Shown piece after piece: positions 7,106 to 15,530 of a stretch of DNA of 64,000 bases. Source of the stretch: Paracoccaceae bacterium. Its GTDB lineage: Bacteria; Pseudomonadota; Alphaproteobacteria; Rhodobacterales; Rhodobacteraceae. The stretch lies in assembly GCA_030148225.1 (NCBI GenBank), contig JASBTX010000004.1:62001-126000 (forward strand), given 5' to 3'. Numbering within the stretch: the stretch's first letter is position 1; every line of letters begins with the position of its first letter. The notes beneath the pieces were generated by a model. It saw only the letters and a program-made list of their open reading frames with translations. It was not told where the DNA came from and searched no databases. Position numbers and translations under genes: made by a program.

Positions 7106-9856
7106 CTAGCGCTCCTTCAATGCCGCGCGCAGGCGCGATGGCGTGACGGGTACGCGCCGCAGGCTCAGCCCCGTGGCAGCGCGGATCGCGTTCAGGATTG
7201 CAGGCGCGGTCGGGATCAGCGCATGTTCGCCCAGCCCCTTGGCGCCATAGGGGCCATGTGCATCTGCCTCCTCGATGATCAGCGTCTCGATGGGCGGCAC
7301 GTCCCCGATGGTCGGGATCAGATAGTCATGCAGGTTCTCGGTCCGGCCCGGCAGATATTCCTCCATCAGCGCCATCCCCAGCCCCTGCGCGATACCGCCT
7401 TCGACCTGCCCCTCGATCAGCAGCGGATTGATCGCACGCCCGACATCATGCGCGGCAATCATCCGCAACGGGCGCACCGTCCCCAGCCCGGTATCAACCT
7501 CGATCACCGCGATATGGGCGGCATAGCCGAACTGGGCATAGGGCGCACCCTGTCCGTTTTCATCCAGCGGTTCGGTCGGCGGATCATAGGTTTCGCAGGC
7601 CGTCAGAACATAGCCGTCGTCATCCGCCGCTGCGGGGTCCAGCGCGACGCTGTGCCTGCCGCTGCCATCCACGATCTGAATGCCCTCCGGGGTCAGGTCG
7701 ATCCGGGCATCGCGCGCGGCATTGACCCGCGCCAAAAGTTTGGCGCGCAGCGCCTCACCCGCCAGTCGCGCCGCCGTGCCGGTCACGAATGTCTGGCGCG
7801 AGGCCGATGTCTTGCCCGCATCCGGCGTGATCGCCGTATCGCCCCCCAGAATTCTCAGCCGGTCCACCGGTACGCCCAGCGCAGTGGCAAATATCTGGGC
7901 AATGACGGTGTTGGCGCCCTGACCAATATCGGCAGCGCCCTGATGCAGGACGATCTCACCTTTTGAGGTGATCCCGCAGCGAATGGTCGAGGGGTTGGGC
8001 AGCGAGGTATTGCCGCAGCCGTACCAGCCCGATGCCACGCCCACCCCGCGCCGGAAATGACCCGAAGCCGTAGCGTTGAAATTTGCGGCAGCCACGCGCT
8101 CGCGCTGCCAGGCGGGTCTGAGGGCGCGCAGACAGGCACCAATCCCCACCCCCTGGTCAAAGACCTGTCCGCAAACCGTCGTCACGCCGTTTTCCAGCAC
8201 GTTTTTCAGCCGGAATTCCAGCGGGTCGATCTCAAGGCGCGCCGCCAGTTCATCCAGCAAAGCCTCCTGCGCAATGGCGGCCTGCGGCACACCGAAACCG
8301 CGAAAGGCACCTGCCGGGGGGCCATGCGTGTAAATCCCCCGCGCCTCGGCCAGGTAATCGCCAATCCGATAGGGGCCCGAGGCATGGACCGGCACCCGAT
8401 TGGCCACAGTCGGACCCCAGCTTGCATAGGCACCGGAGTTGAAGACGCCGTGAAACGCCATGCCCGACAGGGTGCCGTCGCGGCGCGCACCGATCCTCAG
8501 GCGGATATCGGATGGATGGCGCTTGGTGGTGGATTGCATCGACTCGCTGCGTGAATAGGCCATGCGCACCGGTTTGCCTGTTTTCAGCGCCGCCAGCGCC
8601 AGATAGGGCTGAACCGACAGGTCCAGCTTGGCACCAAATCCGCCGCCGACGCCCGCCGGCACGATCCGCACGGCACTTTCGGGCAGGTTCAGGATGGCCG
8701 CCAGCGACTCGCGGTCCATGACAGGGGCCTGCGTGCAGGCATGCACCGTCACGCCGTCGCCCTCGGGCAGGGCATAGCCCGCTTCGGGCTCGATATAGGC
8801 ATGCTCGACAAAGCCACTTGTGAAATGCCCCTCGGCCACGATATCGGCCACCGCCAGCGCATGTTCCGCGTCGCCCGTTTTGACAAAACCCTTGCACATC
8901 AGGTTGCCCGCGTGGCGCGCATGCAGCACCGGTGCGCCCGGTGCGGTGGCCGCATCGGTGTCTGTCACCGCAGGGCGCGGGGTCCATGCTACCGGAAAGG
9001 ATGCCGGATCAAATTCCGCCATGCACACCGCCTCTCCGACTACCGCCGCCACGGCCTCGCCCCGGAACCGGGCGGTGTCGCGGGCGAAAACCGGCTGATC
9101 ACGAAAGCCGGGTATGACGCCGAAATCCTGATCGCCGGGCACATCGGCGGCGGTCAGGACCGCCACGATCCCCGACGTCTTCTCCACGAATTTCCCGGTA
9201 TCGCCGATGCTGAAGCCGGCATGGTCATGCGGGCAACGGATAATGCGGATTTCCAAAGTGCCCGGCGGTGCAACATCGTCGCCAAAGCGCTCGCTGCCAC
9301 GGGTCTTGCCACGCCCGTCCAGTCGGGGAATGGCCTCACCCACATGGCCGGGACCGCCCGGGTCGATATTGTCCGGCTGCCGATCGCCCCCCTTATCACG
9401 ACCGGGATGAACAGCATCCAGTATCTTGCGATAGCCCGTACAGCGGCAGAGCACACCGCCCAGCGCATCCTTGATCTCGTCCTCCGTCGGATCGGCGTTC
9501 TGCCGCAAGAGTGCGGTCGCCGACACCATCATGCCCGGCGTGCAGATGCCGCATTGCGCCGCGCCGCCCTTCAGAAACCGTGCCTCCAGCGCCTGTGCCA
9601 GCGGATCGCGTTCCAACAGGCCCGCGACCGTCTCGATTTTCCGGCCATCGGCCCGGTGGGCCGGGGTCAGGCAGGCACAGACCGGATCGCCATCCACCAG
9701 AACGGTGCAGGCACCACAATCCCCCGCATCGCAGCCGATCTTGACATCGCGCGCGTCCAGCCTCTCGCGCAGCATTGCCGACAGCCGCTCGCCCGGATGC
9801 GCAGGGGTCGCGCGCCGTTCACCGTTCAGCGTCAGCGTGATCTCTTGGCCGCTCAT
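7106..9856 (-). CDS. Fused 2Fe-2S / molybdopterin subunit, xanthine dehydrogenase family
   Basis: A 916-residue fusion. Residues 1 to about 155 are the small Fe-S subunit, with GCDAGDCGACTVLVDG and a second cluster motif CGICTPGMM...CRCTGY. After a charged linker, residues about 170-916 are the molybdopterin-binding large subunit, with GGGFGAK and the PPAGAFRGFG loop in the middle and the active-site-style GAKGLGEHAL at the end. ATG 9856 is chosen because it overlaps the FAD gene's stop; an earlier in-frame ATG (9904) lies inside that gene. With the FAD subunit it should hydroxylate an N-heteroaromatic ring with water as oxygen donor. In most relatives the two parts are separate proteins. Confidence 0.9.
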   Translation of the reverse strand: MSGQEITLTLNGERRATPAHPGERLSAMLRERLDARDVKIGCDAGDCGACTVLVDGDPVCACLTPAHRADGRKIETVAGLLERDPLAQALEARFLKGGAAQCGICTPGMMVSATALLRQNADPTEDEIKDALGGVLCRCTGYRKILDAVHPGRDKGGDRQPDNIDPGGPGHVGEAIPRLDGRGKTRGSERFGDDVAPPGTLEIRIIRCPHDHAGFSIGDTGKFVEKTSGIVAVLTAADVPGDQDFGVIPGFRDQPVFARDTARFRGEAVAAVVGEAVCMAEFDPASFPVAWTPRPAVTDTDAATAPGAPVLHARHAGNLMCKGFVKTGDAEHALAVADIVAEGHFTSGFVEHAYIEPEAGYALPEGDGVTVHACTQAPVMDRESLAAILNLPESAVRIVPAGVGGGFGAKLDLSVQPYLALAALKTGKPVRMAYSRSESMQSTTKRHPSDIRLRIGARRDGTLSGMAFHGVFNSGAYASWGPTVANRVPVHASGPYRIGDYLAEARGIYTHGPPAGAFRGFGVPQAAIAQEALLDELAARLEIDPLEFRLKNVLENGVTTVCGQVFDQGVGIGACLRALRPAWQRERVAAANFNATASGHFRRGVGVASGWYGCGNTSLPNPSTIRCGITSKGEIVLHQGAADIGQGANTVIAQIFATALGVPVDRLRILGGDTAITPDAGKTSASRQTFVTGTAARLAGEALRAKLLARVNAARDARIDLTPEGIQIVDGSGRHSVALDPAAADDDGYVLTACETYDPPTEPLDENGQGAPYAQFGYAAHIAVIEVDTGLGTVRPLRMIAAHDVGRAINPLLIEGQVEGGIAQGLGMALMEEYLPGRTENLHDYLIPTIGDVPPIETLIIEEADAHGPYGAKGLGEHALIPTAPAILNAIRAATGLSLRRVPVTPSRLRAALKER

Positions 9857-10695
9857 GCCGCGCGCTTCCCGGCAGGCTGCAGACGCGGGATGATCCGGCG
9901 GCACAGTTCGGCGGCGGCATCACGCCTGTAGGCAGCGTTGGCACGGACATCATCGATAGGCGACAGCGCGTCAAACGATCCGGTCGGAATGGCCGGATGC
10001 GCGATATCCTGCCCGGTCAGCGCTTTCTCCAGCTCATGCAGGCGCATCGCAACAGGCGAACAGGCGCCGATGGCAATGCGGGCATCGGTGATCTGACCCG
10101 CGTCATCGGCTGTCACCATCGCTGATACCATCGCAATCGAAATCACCAGATACCGGCGGCTGCCCAGTTTCTCAAAACCCGCCCGCGCGCGCTCGGGCGG
10201 ATGGGGGATGAGGATCGCACTGACCAGCTCATCGGGCGCAAGCGCCGTCTGCCGTGGCCCGGTGATGAATGCGTCCAGTGCCAGTTGCCGCGTCCCCCGC
10301 ACTGATGTCAGCTCGACCTCGGCGTTCAGGCAAAGAAGCGGCGGCACACCATCCGCAGCGGGTGAGGCGTTGCAGATATTTCCGGCGATTGTTCCGGCGT
10401 TTTGAATCTGGACCGAGCCGACCTCGCGCCCTGCCTCTTTCAGCGCGTCAAAGGCCGGGGGCAGCGTTGCTGCGGTGATCTGGCTCCAGCGTGTCGTGGC
10501 ACCGATGCGCCAGCCCGCTTCCGTCCGGGCGATACCGTTCAGCGCGCCAATCCCCGTCAGATCCAGCAGATCACGCCTGCCCGCCGCCGGACTACCGGTC
10601 ACGAAACTATCCGTGCAGCCCGCGATGATCCCGGCTTCGCCACCAGACAGGATTTTCAGCGCTTCGCTCAGTGTGCGCGGCGTGTGATATTTCAC
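9853..10695 (-). CDS. FAD-binding subunit, molybdenum hydroxylase
   Basis: A 280-residue CoxM/XDH-medium-type flavoprotein. An FAD contact GGEAGIIAGCTD lies near residues 18-29 and the typical TIAGNICNASPAAD near 100-114, with a family C-terminal domain from about residue 170. It would pass electrons from the 2Fe-2S clusters of the fused partner to an acceptor. The start codon is GTG, and this is the first gene of the minus-strand operon, whose genes overlap by one to a few bases; the promoter should lie in 10,696-10,830, shared with the divergent cytochrome genes. Confidence 0.9.
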   Translation of the reverse strand: MKYHTPRTLSEALKILSGGEAGIIAGCTDSFVTGSPAAGRRDLLDLTGIGALNGIARTEAGWRIGATTRWSQITAATLPPAFDALKEAGREVGSVQIQNAGTIAGNICNASPAADGVPPLLCLNAEVELTSVRGTRQLALDAFITGPRQTALAPDELVSAILIPHPPERARAGFEKLGSRRYLVISIAMVSAMVTADDAGQITDARIAIGACSPVAMRLHELEKALTGQDIAHPAIPTGSFDALSPIDDVRANAAYRRDAAAELCRRIIPRLQPAGKRAA

Positions 10696-10731
10696 CCCTG
10701 ATACCTGATCACGATGTTCCCCCTTTTGTTA

Positions 10732-10748
10732 GTATGCGAATGGAATAC
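10732..10748. promoter_or_regulatory. Imperfect inverted repeat in divergent promoter region
   Basis: A GTATGC/GAATAC imperfect dyad about 40 bases upstream of the molybdenum-hydroxylase operon start, within the 198-base stretch separating it from the cytochrome genes. MarR proteins bind short dyads of this size, so it is a possible operator for the operon's MarR regulator. The match is short and one arm is imperfect. No other element is evident in this intergenic region. Confidence 0.25.
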
Positions 10749-10893
10749 CCGCCCCGTCAAGCGAAGGGTGCTGACCTGACCCCGAATTGCTGACACCTGT
10801 CCGCGTTTACCAAGAATTAACCATGCTGTGAAAACTCGGTGCCACCGGCCGCTGGGGTCGGCCGAAACATCACGAGCAGGCAACGGGTGGCGG

Positions 10894-11571
10894 GTGCGCA
10901 AATGGTCTAAACTGACACGGCTGAAGCTCTTGGCGCTGATGGTGGCCCTGCCGGTGATCGGTCTGGGCGCCGCAACGCTCAGCTATCAGCCCGCGCGCTT
11001 TCTGGTGGCAACCGGGCCAATTCAGGCCGGGCATCAGGATATCAGCTGTCAGGCCTGCCACACCGATGCGCCGGGTACCGTGCGTCAGCAACTTCAGGCC
11101 AATTTTCGCTATTTGGTGGGCCTGCGGGTTCATCCGGTTGATTTCGGATATGCCAAGGTGACGTCGGCGGCCTGTATCGTCTGCCACGAACGCCCGAACG
11201 AGCGTCATCCCATCTATCGTTTTCAGGAACCGCGATTTGAAATGGTGCTGACGCGGCTGGACGCCACCAGCTGCCTCGCCTGCCACGCCGAACACAAGGA
11301 CGAGCGCGCCTTTGTCGAGCCGACCTTTTGTCGGCTTTGTCACGAGGATCTGACGCTGAAATCCGATCCGCTGGACGTGCCGCACGAAACCCTGATTGCC
11401 GAACAGAACTGGCAATCCTGCCTGACCTGCCACGATTTTCACGGCAACCATCCGGCTAACGTACCGACCCGCCTGCGGGATGCATACCCGCTCAAGTCGG
11501 TGACCGATTATCTGGCCAACGGGCCCAGCCCCTATGGCCCCGTCAAAACATACGAGGCGCGCAAAGAATGA
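10894..11571 (+). CDS. Pentaheme membrane-anchored cytochrome c
   Basis: From the preferred GTG at 10894 the product has 225 residues: a basic N-terminus, one membrane anchor or uncleaved signal (about residues 10-30), then five CxxCH heme sites ending at His56, His98, His131, His150 and His180. A GTG 66 bases upstream is also possible; no ATG is in frame. The architecture recalls NapC/NirT-type or cytochrome c3-type electron carriers facing the periplasm, but the spacing is not that of a named family. Its stop overlaps the next gene by four bases, and the third gene is also coupled, so the three proteins probably form one complex. Confidence 0.85.
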   Translation: MRKWSKLTRLKLLALMVALPVIGLGAATLSYQPARFLVATGPIQAGHQDISCQACHTDAPGTVRQQLQANFRYLVGLRVHPVDFGYAKVTSAACIVCHERPNERHPIYRFQEPRFEMVLTRLDATSCLACHAEHKDERAFVEPTFCRLCHEDLTLKSDPLDVPHETLIAEQNWQSCLTCHDFHGNHPANVPTRLRDAYPLKSVTDYLANGPSPYGPVKTYEARKE

Positions 11572-12407
11572 CGATGTTCAGACTGATACTCGCGGGGGTG
11601 TTTTCAACCATCGGCCTCTACCTGCTGGCCTCGGCCCCGCCGCGATTGCCGGATCAGGGTCTGGCCAAGGCAACCGGCCGGACGATCGAGGCCGTGCAGC
11701 TTTTTGATGCCGTCAACACCATCAACGAGGCCGCGCGCACGATCTATACCCGGCGGATCGTCGGTGGCGGGCTGAAGGCAGGGCTGAAATTCGGCGAGGA
11801 TTGGGCCGACCCCGGTGTCGAAAAAGGGCCGTTGCCGGCACTGTTTCTCAGGCTGACAGCGGGCCGGATGGAGACCAAGCCGCCGCGACTGGGCCTCTAT
11901 CTGGGGTCGGACGCGCCGATCAACAAATCAAACTTATTTACGGAAGAGCAGGCAGAGGTGTTCGAAACGTTGAAACGCGACCGTGCACCAGCCTTTCTGA
12001 CATCGGCAAACGGGACCCAGGTGGCCATGTATCCCGATATTGCCATGGCGGGGGCCTGTGTGACCTGCCACAACGATCATCCAGACAGCCCGAAAAGCAA
12101 TTGGAAGCTGAATGATGTCATGGGTGCCACAACCTGGACCTTACCCATGGGTAACCCCGGCACGGATCAGGCGCTCGACACGGTCGCGGCGCTTTTTGAC
12201 GCGGTGGAGGAGGCCTATCAGCTCTATCTCGACCGCGCAGCCGGGTTTTCGACCCCGGTTCTGATCGGCACGGACTGGCCCGATGTGGGGCTGATGGCCT
12301 TGCCGGATGCCGACACGTTCATGGCCGAGGTTCGCGCCCGCGCCAGCGGACCGGTTCTGTCGGATCTCCTGACGTCGCAACCCCGAACAACGGAGACCAG
12401 CCAATGA
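11568..12407 (+). CDS. Tll0287-like (DUF3365) heme-binding protein
   Basis: A 279-residue exported protein with an N-terminal signal or anchor (residues 4-24), followed by a Tll0287/DUF3365-type domain that ends in a single CVTCHN heme-c site (Cys164-His168). Such domains act as sensory or electron-transfer heme modules. Overlapping starts and stops (ATGA) with both neighbours place it between the pentaheme cytochrome and a membrane cytochrome b. About 100 residues after the heme site are unique and contain no further CxxCH. A role in relaying electrons or sensing a ligand is inferred. Confidence 0.75.
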   Translation: MTMFRLILAGVFSTIGLYLLASAPPRLPDQGLAKATGRTIEAVQLFDAVNTINEAARTIYTRRIVGGGLKAGLKFGEDWADPGVEKGPLPALFLRLTAGRMETKPPRLGLYLGSDAPINKSNLFTEEQAEVFETLKRDRAPAFLTSANGTQVAMYPDIAMAGACVTCHNDHPDSPKSNWKLNDVMGATTWTLPMGNPGTDQALDTVAALFDAVEEAYQLYLDRAAGFSTPVLIGTDWPDVGLMALPDADTFMAEVRARASGPVLSDLLTSQPRTTETSQ

Positions 12408-12898
12408 ATGCCGTCATCGCCACCATGCGCAAGAGCCCATATGTGCTGGTCGGCACATTGGGGCTGATCCTCGCGCTCGCTGCGCTTCTCAATCAGCTGC
12501 GCGGAGTGCTGGTTCCCGCCAGTCCCGACTTTCTCTGGCAGATCGCGACCGGTGCGCCCTTGGCGGCGGCAATGGGGTATCAATGGGTGCTGTTCATTCA
12601 GCGCATGACCGGTTTTGCCGCAAACCCGCGCCTGCACTATGTGGCGCATCGCTGGGTGGGTGTGTTCGCGACGTTGCTGTTTGCGCTGCACGGGGTGCGC
12701 TTTGGCTATTACTGGATGACGGCGCTGGCGGTGGTGTTTTTTCTGACCGCGCTTTCGGGCCTTTTTAACCGCGAGGTGGTCCGCTATTCGAAACCGTGGA
12801 TTTTCCAGACATGGCTTGTGCTTCATATCGCCTTTTCTTCGGTCATGGTGCCGCTGATTGTGGTGCATGTCTGGGTGGCGCTGGCCTATCAGCGCTGA
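12404..12898 (+). CDS. Membrane diheme b-type cytochrome-like protein
   Basis: A 164-residue protein with about four membrane helices. His82 and His96 on one helix pair with His141 and His155 on another; both pairs are spaced 14 residues apart, the pattern that holds two stacked b hemes in ferric-reductase-like and cytochrome b561-type proteins. No flavin domain is present. It likely links the quinone pool or cytoplasm to the periplasmic hemes encoded by the two preceding, overlapping genes. Family assignment beyond this is uncertain. Confidence 0.7.
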   Translation: MNAVIATMRKSPYVLVGTLGLILALAALLNQLRGVLVPASPDFLWQIATGAPLAAAMGYQWVLFIQRMTGFAANPRLHYVAHRWVGVFATLLFALHGVRFGYYWMTALAVVFFLTALSGLFNREVVRYSKPWIFQTWLVLHIAFSSVMVPLIVVHVWVALAYQR

Positions 12899-12995
12899 GC
12901 GAATGTTCAAATTTTCAGCACATCCCCTTCAACGCTTATCGGGCTCTTAAGCTTTCGGGTTTTATTCGGGGCCCGACCCGCAAAAGGAGGACGCG

Positions 12996-13541
12996 ATGAA
13001 AGGTGTCGTATTTGTCGAACTGATCAGCATGGCCGAGGATCTGGCCGGCGAGGATGCGGTAGACAAGGTTCTTGAAGGCTGCGACCTGCCGTCGGGCGGT
13101 GTTTTCACCACGGTCGGCAATTACCCCTGCAGCGAGCTGATGACGCTGGTGCAGGCCTTCAGCACGTCGCTGGATACACCTGCAGGTGAATTGCAAAACC
13201 GGTTCGGCCGCTGGATGTTCGCCCGGTTCGCCCAGGGCTATCCCGCCTTTTTCAAGGACAAGAACGATGCGTTTTCGATGCTGGAATCGATCGAGAACGA
13301 AGTCCATGTCGAGGTGCGCAAACTCTATCCCGAAGCCGAGTTGCCCACCTTCGAGACAAGGCGCATGGGCGATGGAGCGCTCGAGATGATCTATTCCTCT
13401 GAGCGGCCGCTGATGGATTTCTGTCAGGGCATGATCGAGGCCTGCACCGAACATTTCGGCACGCCCGCAGCGATCGAGCGGCGCGAACACCGAAAGGATG
13501 ACAAATATGTCGCGGGCTTTGAGATCAGGTTGGCCGCCTAG
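12996..13541 (+). CDS. H-NOX heme nitric oxide/oxygen sensor
   Basis: A stand-alone 181-residue H-NOX domain. The start MKGVVF is family-typical, proximal His104 sits where the heme ligand is expected, and the heme-propionate motif Tyr133-Ser135-Arg137 (YSSER) is intact. Facultative bacteria use such cytosolic proteins to bind nitric oxide and control a partner kinase or cyclase. A strong AGGAGG ribosome site precedes the ATG. The hybrid kinase gene starts 8 bases after its stop, which is the usual H-NOX/kinase pairing. The 97 bases upstream, after the cytochrome b gene, may hold its own promoter. Confidence 0.93.
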   Translation: MKGVVFVELISMAEDLAGEDAVDKVLEGCDLPSGGVFTTVGNYPCSELMTLVQAFSTSLDTPAGELQNRFGRWMFARFAQGYPAFFKDKNDAFSMLESIENEVHVEVRKLYPEAELPTFETRRMGDGALEMIYSSERPLMDFCQGMIEACTEHFGTPAAIERREHRKDDKYVAGFEIRLAA

Positions 13542-13549
13542 GCCCGGCC

Positions 13550-14953
13550 ATGACGCTGATCGAATCCGAGACGCGGGTCTCACGCCAGCGCTATCAGCGG
13601 GCCGTGCTAGCCAAGAAACAGGCAGAGGAACTGCTCGACGCCAAAAGCCGCGAACTCTGGGAGGTCAATCAGAAACTGATCGGGCAGGCTGACACGCTCG
13701 AACAGCAGGTCAGAGAGCGGACCGCCGATCTGACCAAGGCCAAGCTTGCCGCCGAAGCGGCCAATCACATCAAAAGCGTTTTCCTTGCCAGCATGAGCCA
13801 CGAGATCAGGACACCGCTGAACGGTGTGCTGGGCATGGCTGAGGTGCTTCTTGACAGCGGTCTGAACGCCGAGCAACGCAATATGGCCGTCACTATCGTC
13901 GATTCCGGCCAGATTCTGCTGGCGGTTCTGAACGACATTCTCGACTTGTCCAAGATCGAAGCCGGACAGCTGGAAATCGAGGAACGGCCTTTTGACCTCG
14001 CGGAACTGATCCGCACGACATGCGAGCTTTACAAGGCGAAGGCGCATGAGAAGGGCATCGCGCTGACGCTGACGCTGGCGCCAGCCGCAAGTTGCTGGAT
14101 CGCGAGCGATCCGGTGCGGCTGCGGCAGGTGCTGGGAAACATGATCTCGAACGCCATCAAGTTCACCAATGAGGGCGAGGTCGAGATCATCGCCGAACTG
14201 CGCAAGCATACCGACAAACACAACGATCTGATCCTGTCGGTGCGCGATACCGGTATGGGCATCCCGAAATCCAAATTGTCCAAGCTGTTTCAGCCCTTTG
14301 TTCAGGTCGATGCCTCGGTCGCACGCAAATTTGGTGGTACGGGTCTGGGCCTGTCAATCTCGCGCCAGATCTGTCGCATGCTGGGCGGTGACATGACCGT
14401 GTCGAGCCGCCTGAATGCCGGCTCGGTCTTTACCGCAACCGCACGTGTCGGGCATGCCGTGGCTGCTGACCGGCCCGCGCCCGCCGATCAGCCCGCCGGG
14501 ACGGACATCATCGCCGCGCGGCGCTGGCGGATCCTGCTGGCCGAGGACAACAAGACCAACCAGCTGGTGTTCAGCAAGTATCTGCAGGGCTTTGATCTGG
14601 ACATAACCGTGGTTGAAAATGGACAGGCAGCCTGTGACGCGTTTGCCAGGGGGCAGTTCGATATCGTTTTCATGGATGTCAACATGCCGGTGATGGATGG
14701 CATTACCGCCACCCAGAAAATCCGCGGGATCGAGGCTGCGGCGAACAGGCCGCGGACGCCGGTCATGGCGCTGACGGCCAACACCATGGTTCACGAGATC
14801 GAAGGCTATCTGGAAAAGGGCGTTGACCGCCATCTGGGCAAACCCATCAAAAAGGCCACGTTGCTGGCGGCGCTGGCCGATGGGCTGGCCATGTTGACCG
14901 AGGATAGGGGGGACGCAACGCCGGTCATGTCCCGGACTGCCGGTGATGGCTGA
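13550..14953 (+). CDS. Soluble hybrid histidine kinase, H-NOX partner
   Basis: A 467-residue kinase without membrane segments. An N-terminal coiled coil (about residues 10-70) is followed by a HisKA domain with the phosphorylated His84 in SHEIRTPLNG, an ATPase domain with N, G1 (DTGMGIP) and G2 (GGTGLGLS) boxes, and a C-terminal receiver with acidic Glu332-Asp333 and acceptor Asp376. H-NOX proteins normally inhibit the autophosphorylation of such kinases when NO binds. No phosphotransfer protein or output regulator is adjacent, so the signal must leave to another locus. Confidence 0.92.
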   Translation: MTLIESETRVSRQRYQRAVLAKKQAEELLDAKSRELWEVNQKLIGQADTLEQQVRERTADLTKAKLAAEAANHIKSVFLASMSHEIRTPLNGVLGMAEVLLDSGLNAEQRNMAVTIVDSGQILLAVLNDILDLSKIEAGQLEIEERPFDLAELIRTTCELYKAKAHEKGIALTLTLAPAASCWIASDPVRLRQVLGNMISNAIKFTNEGEVEIIAELRKHTDKHNDLILSVRDTGMGIPKSKLSKLFQPFVQVDASVARKFGGTGLGLSISRQICRMLGGDMTVSSRLNAGSVFTATARVGHAVAADRPAPADQPAGTDIIAARRWRILLAEDNKTNQLVFSKYLQGFDLDITVVENGQAACDAFARGQFDIVFMDVNMPVMDGITATQKIRGIEAAANRPRTPVMALTANTMVHEIEGYLEKGVDRHLGKPIKKATLLAALADGLAMLTEDRGDATPVMSRTAGDG

Positions 14954-14970
14954 TCGGCTTTTGCCGGACG

Positions 14971-15414
14971 CTAGTCGAACGCGCGGTTCAGAAGGATATT
15001 CGTTTCGCTGTTCAGAATGCCTTTGATCTCGCGCACGCGGCGCAGCACGCGGTCAAAATCGGCGAGGCTTGACGTTTCGATGCGCGCGATCAGGTCCCAG
15101 TTGCCATTGGTCGTATGCAGCGCAGCGATTTCCGGAATGTTGCGCAGTGCCGCGATCACGCTACGCGACATGCTGCCCTGCAACTCGATCATCATGACGG
15201 CACGGATGATGTCACGCTCAACCGCGCTGTCGACCTCGATCGTGAAGCGCTGGATGATGCCGCCCGCGATCAGCCGCTCCATGCGGGCCTGAACCGTGGC
15301 CCGCGACAGACCCAGCAGGCTGGCCAGGGTCGTGATCGACGCCCTGCCATCGCGCTTGAGCGCCGCCAGCAGCTTGCGGTCACTGGCGCTCAGATCCGGG
15401 GATTGAGTGATCAT
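14971..15414 (-). CDS. Lrp/AsnC family transcriptional regulator
   Basis: A 147-residue regulator. Residues about 8-55 form the AsnC-type helix-turn-helix (LSRATVQARMERL), and about 70-140 the RAM ligand-binding domain with the signature HTTNGNWDLIARIE. It is divergent from the arginase gene across 116 AT-rich bases, the standard layout for an amino-acid-responsive activator such as an arginine- or ornithine-sensing Lrp relative. It converges with the H-NOX kinase gene 17 bases away. Confidence 0.92.
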   Translation of the reverse strand: MITQSPDLSASDRKLLAALKRDGRASITTLASLLGLSRATVQARMERLIAGGIIQRFTIEVDSAVERDIIRAVMMIELQGSMSRSVIAALRNIPEIAALHTTNGNWDLIARIETSSLADFDRVLRRVREIKGILNSETNILLNRAFD

Positions 15415-15530
15415 ATTGTCAAAATGGCCATATTATCGAGTAAATTGGTAGTAATTTTATGCGATTTGATATCTATTTCTACAAAAATCCATGGGCCATC
15501 TTCGCGAAAATCAATCAGAGTATGAGCTGA

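Noticed and set aside
7049-7966. A 305-residue plus-strand frame opposite the molybdenum subunit
   Set aside because: Arg- and Gln-rich composition typical of an antisense frame; the minus-strand gene is clearly the real one.
8741-9931. A 396-residue open frame on the plus strand over the molybdenum-hydroxylase genes
   Set aside because: It is antisense to strongly supported genes, has no family motifs and no ribosome site, and arises from the high GC content. The same applies to the long antisense frames at 32.9-33.7, 33.9-34.9, 34.7-35.9, 36.9-37.8, 40.1-41.3, 47.5-48.7 and 56.0-56.9 kb.
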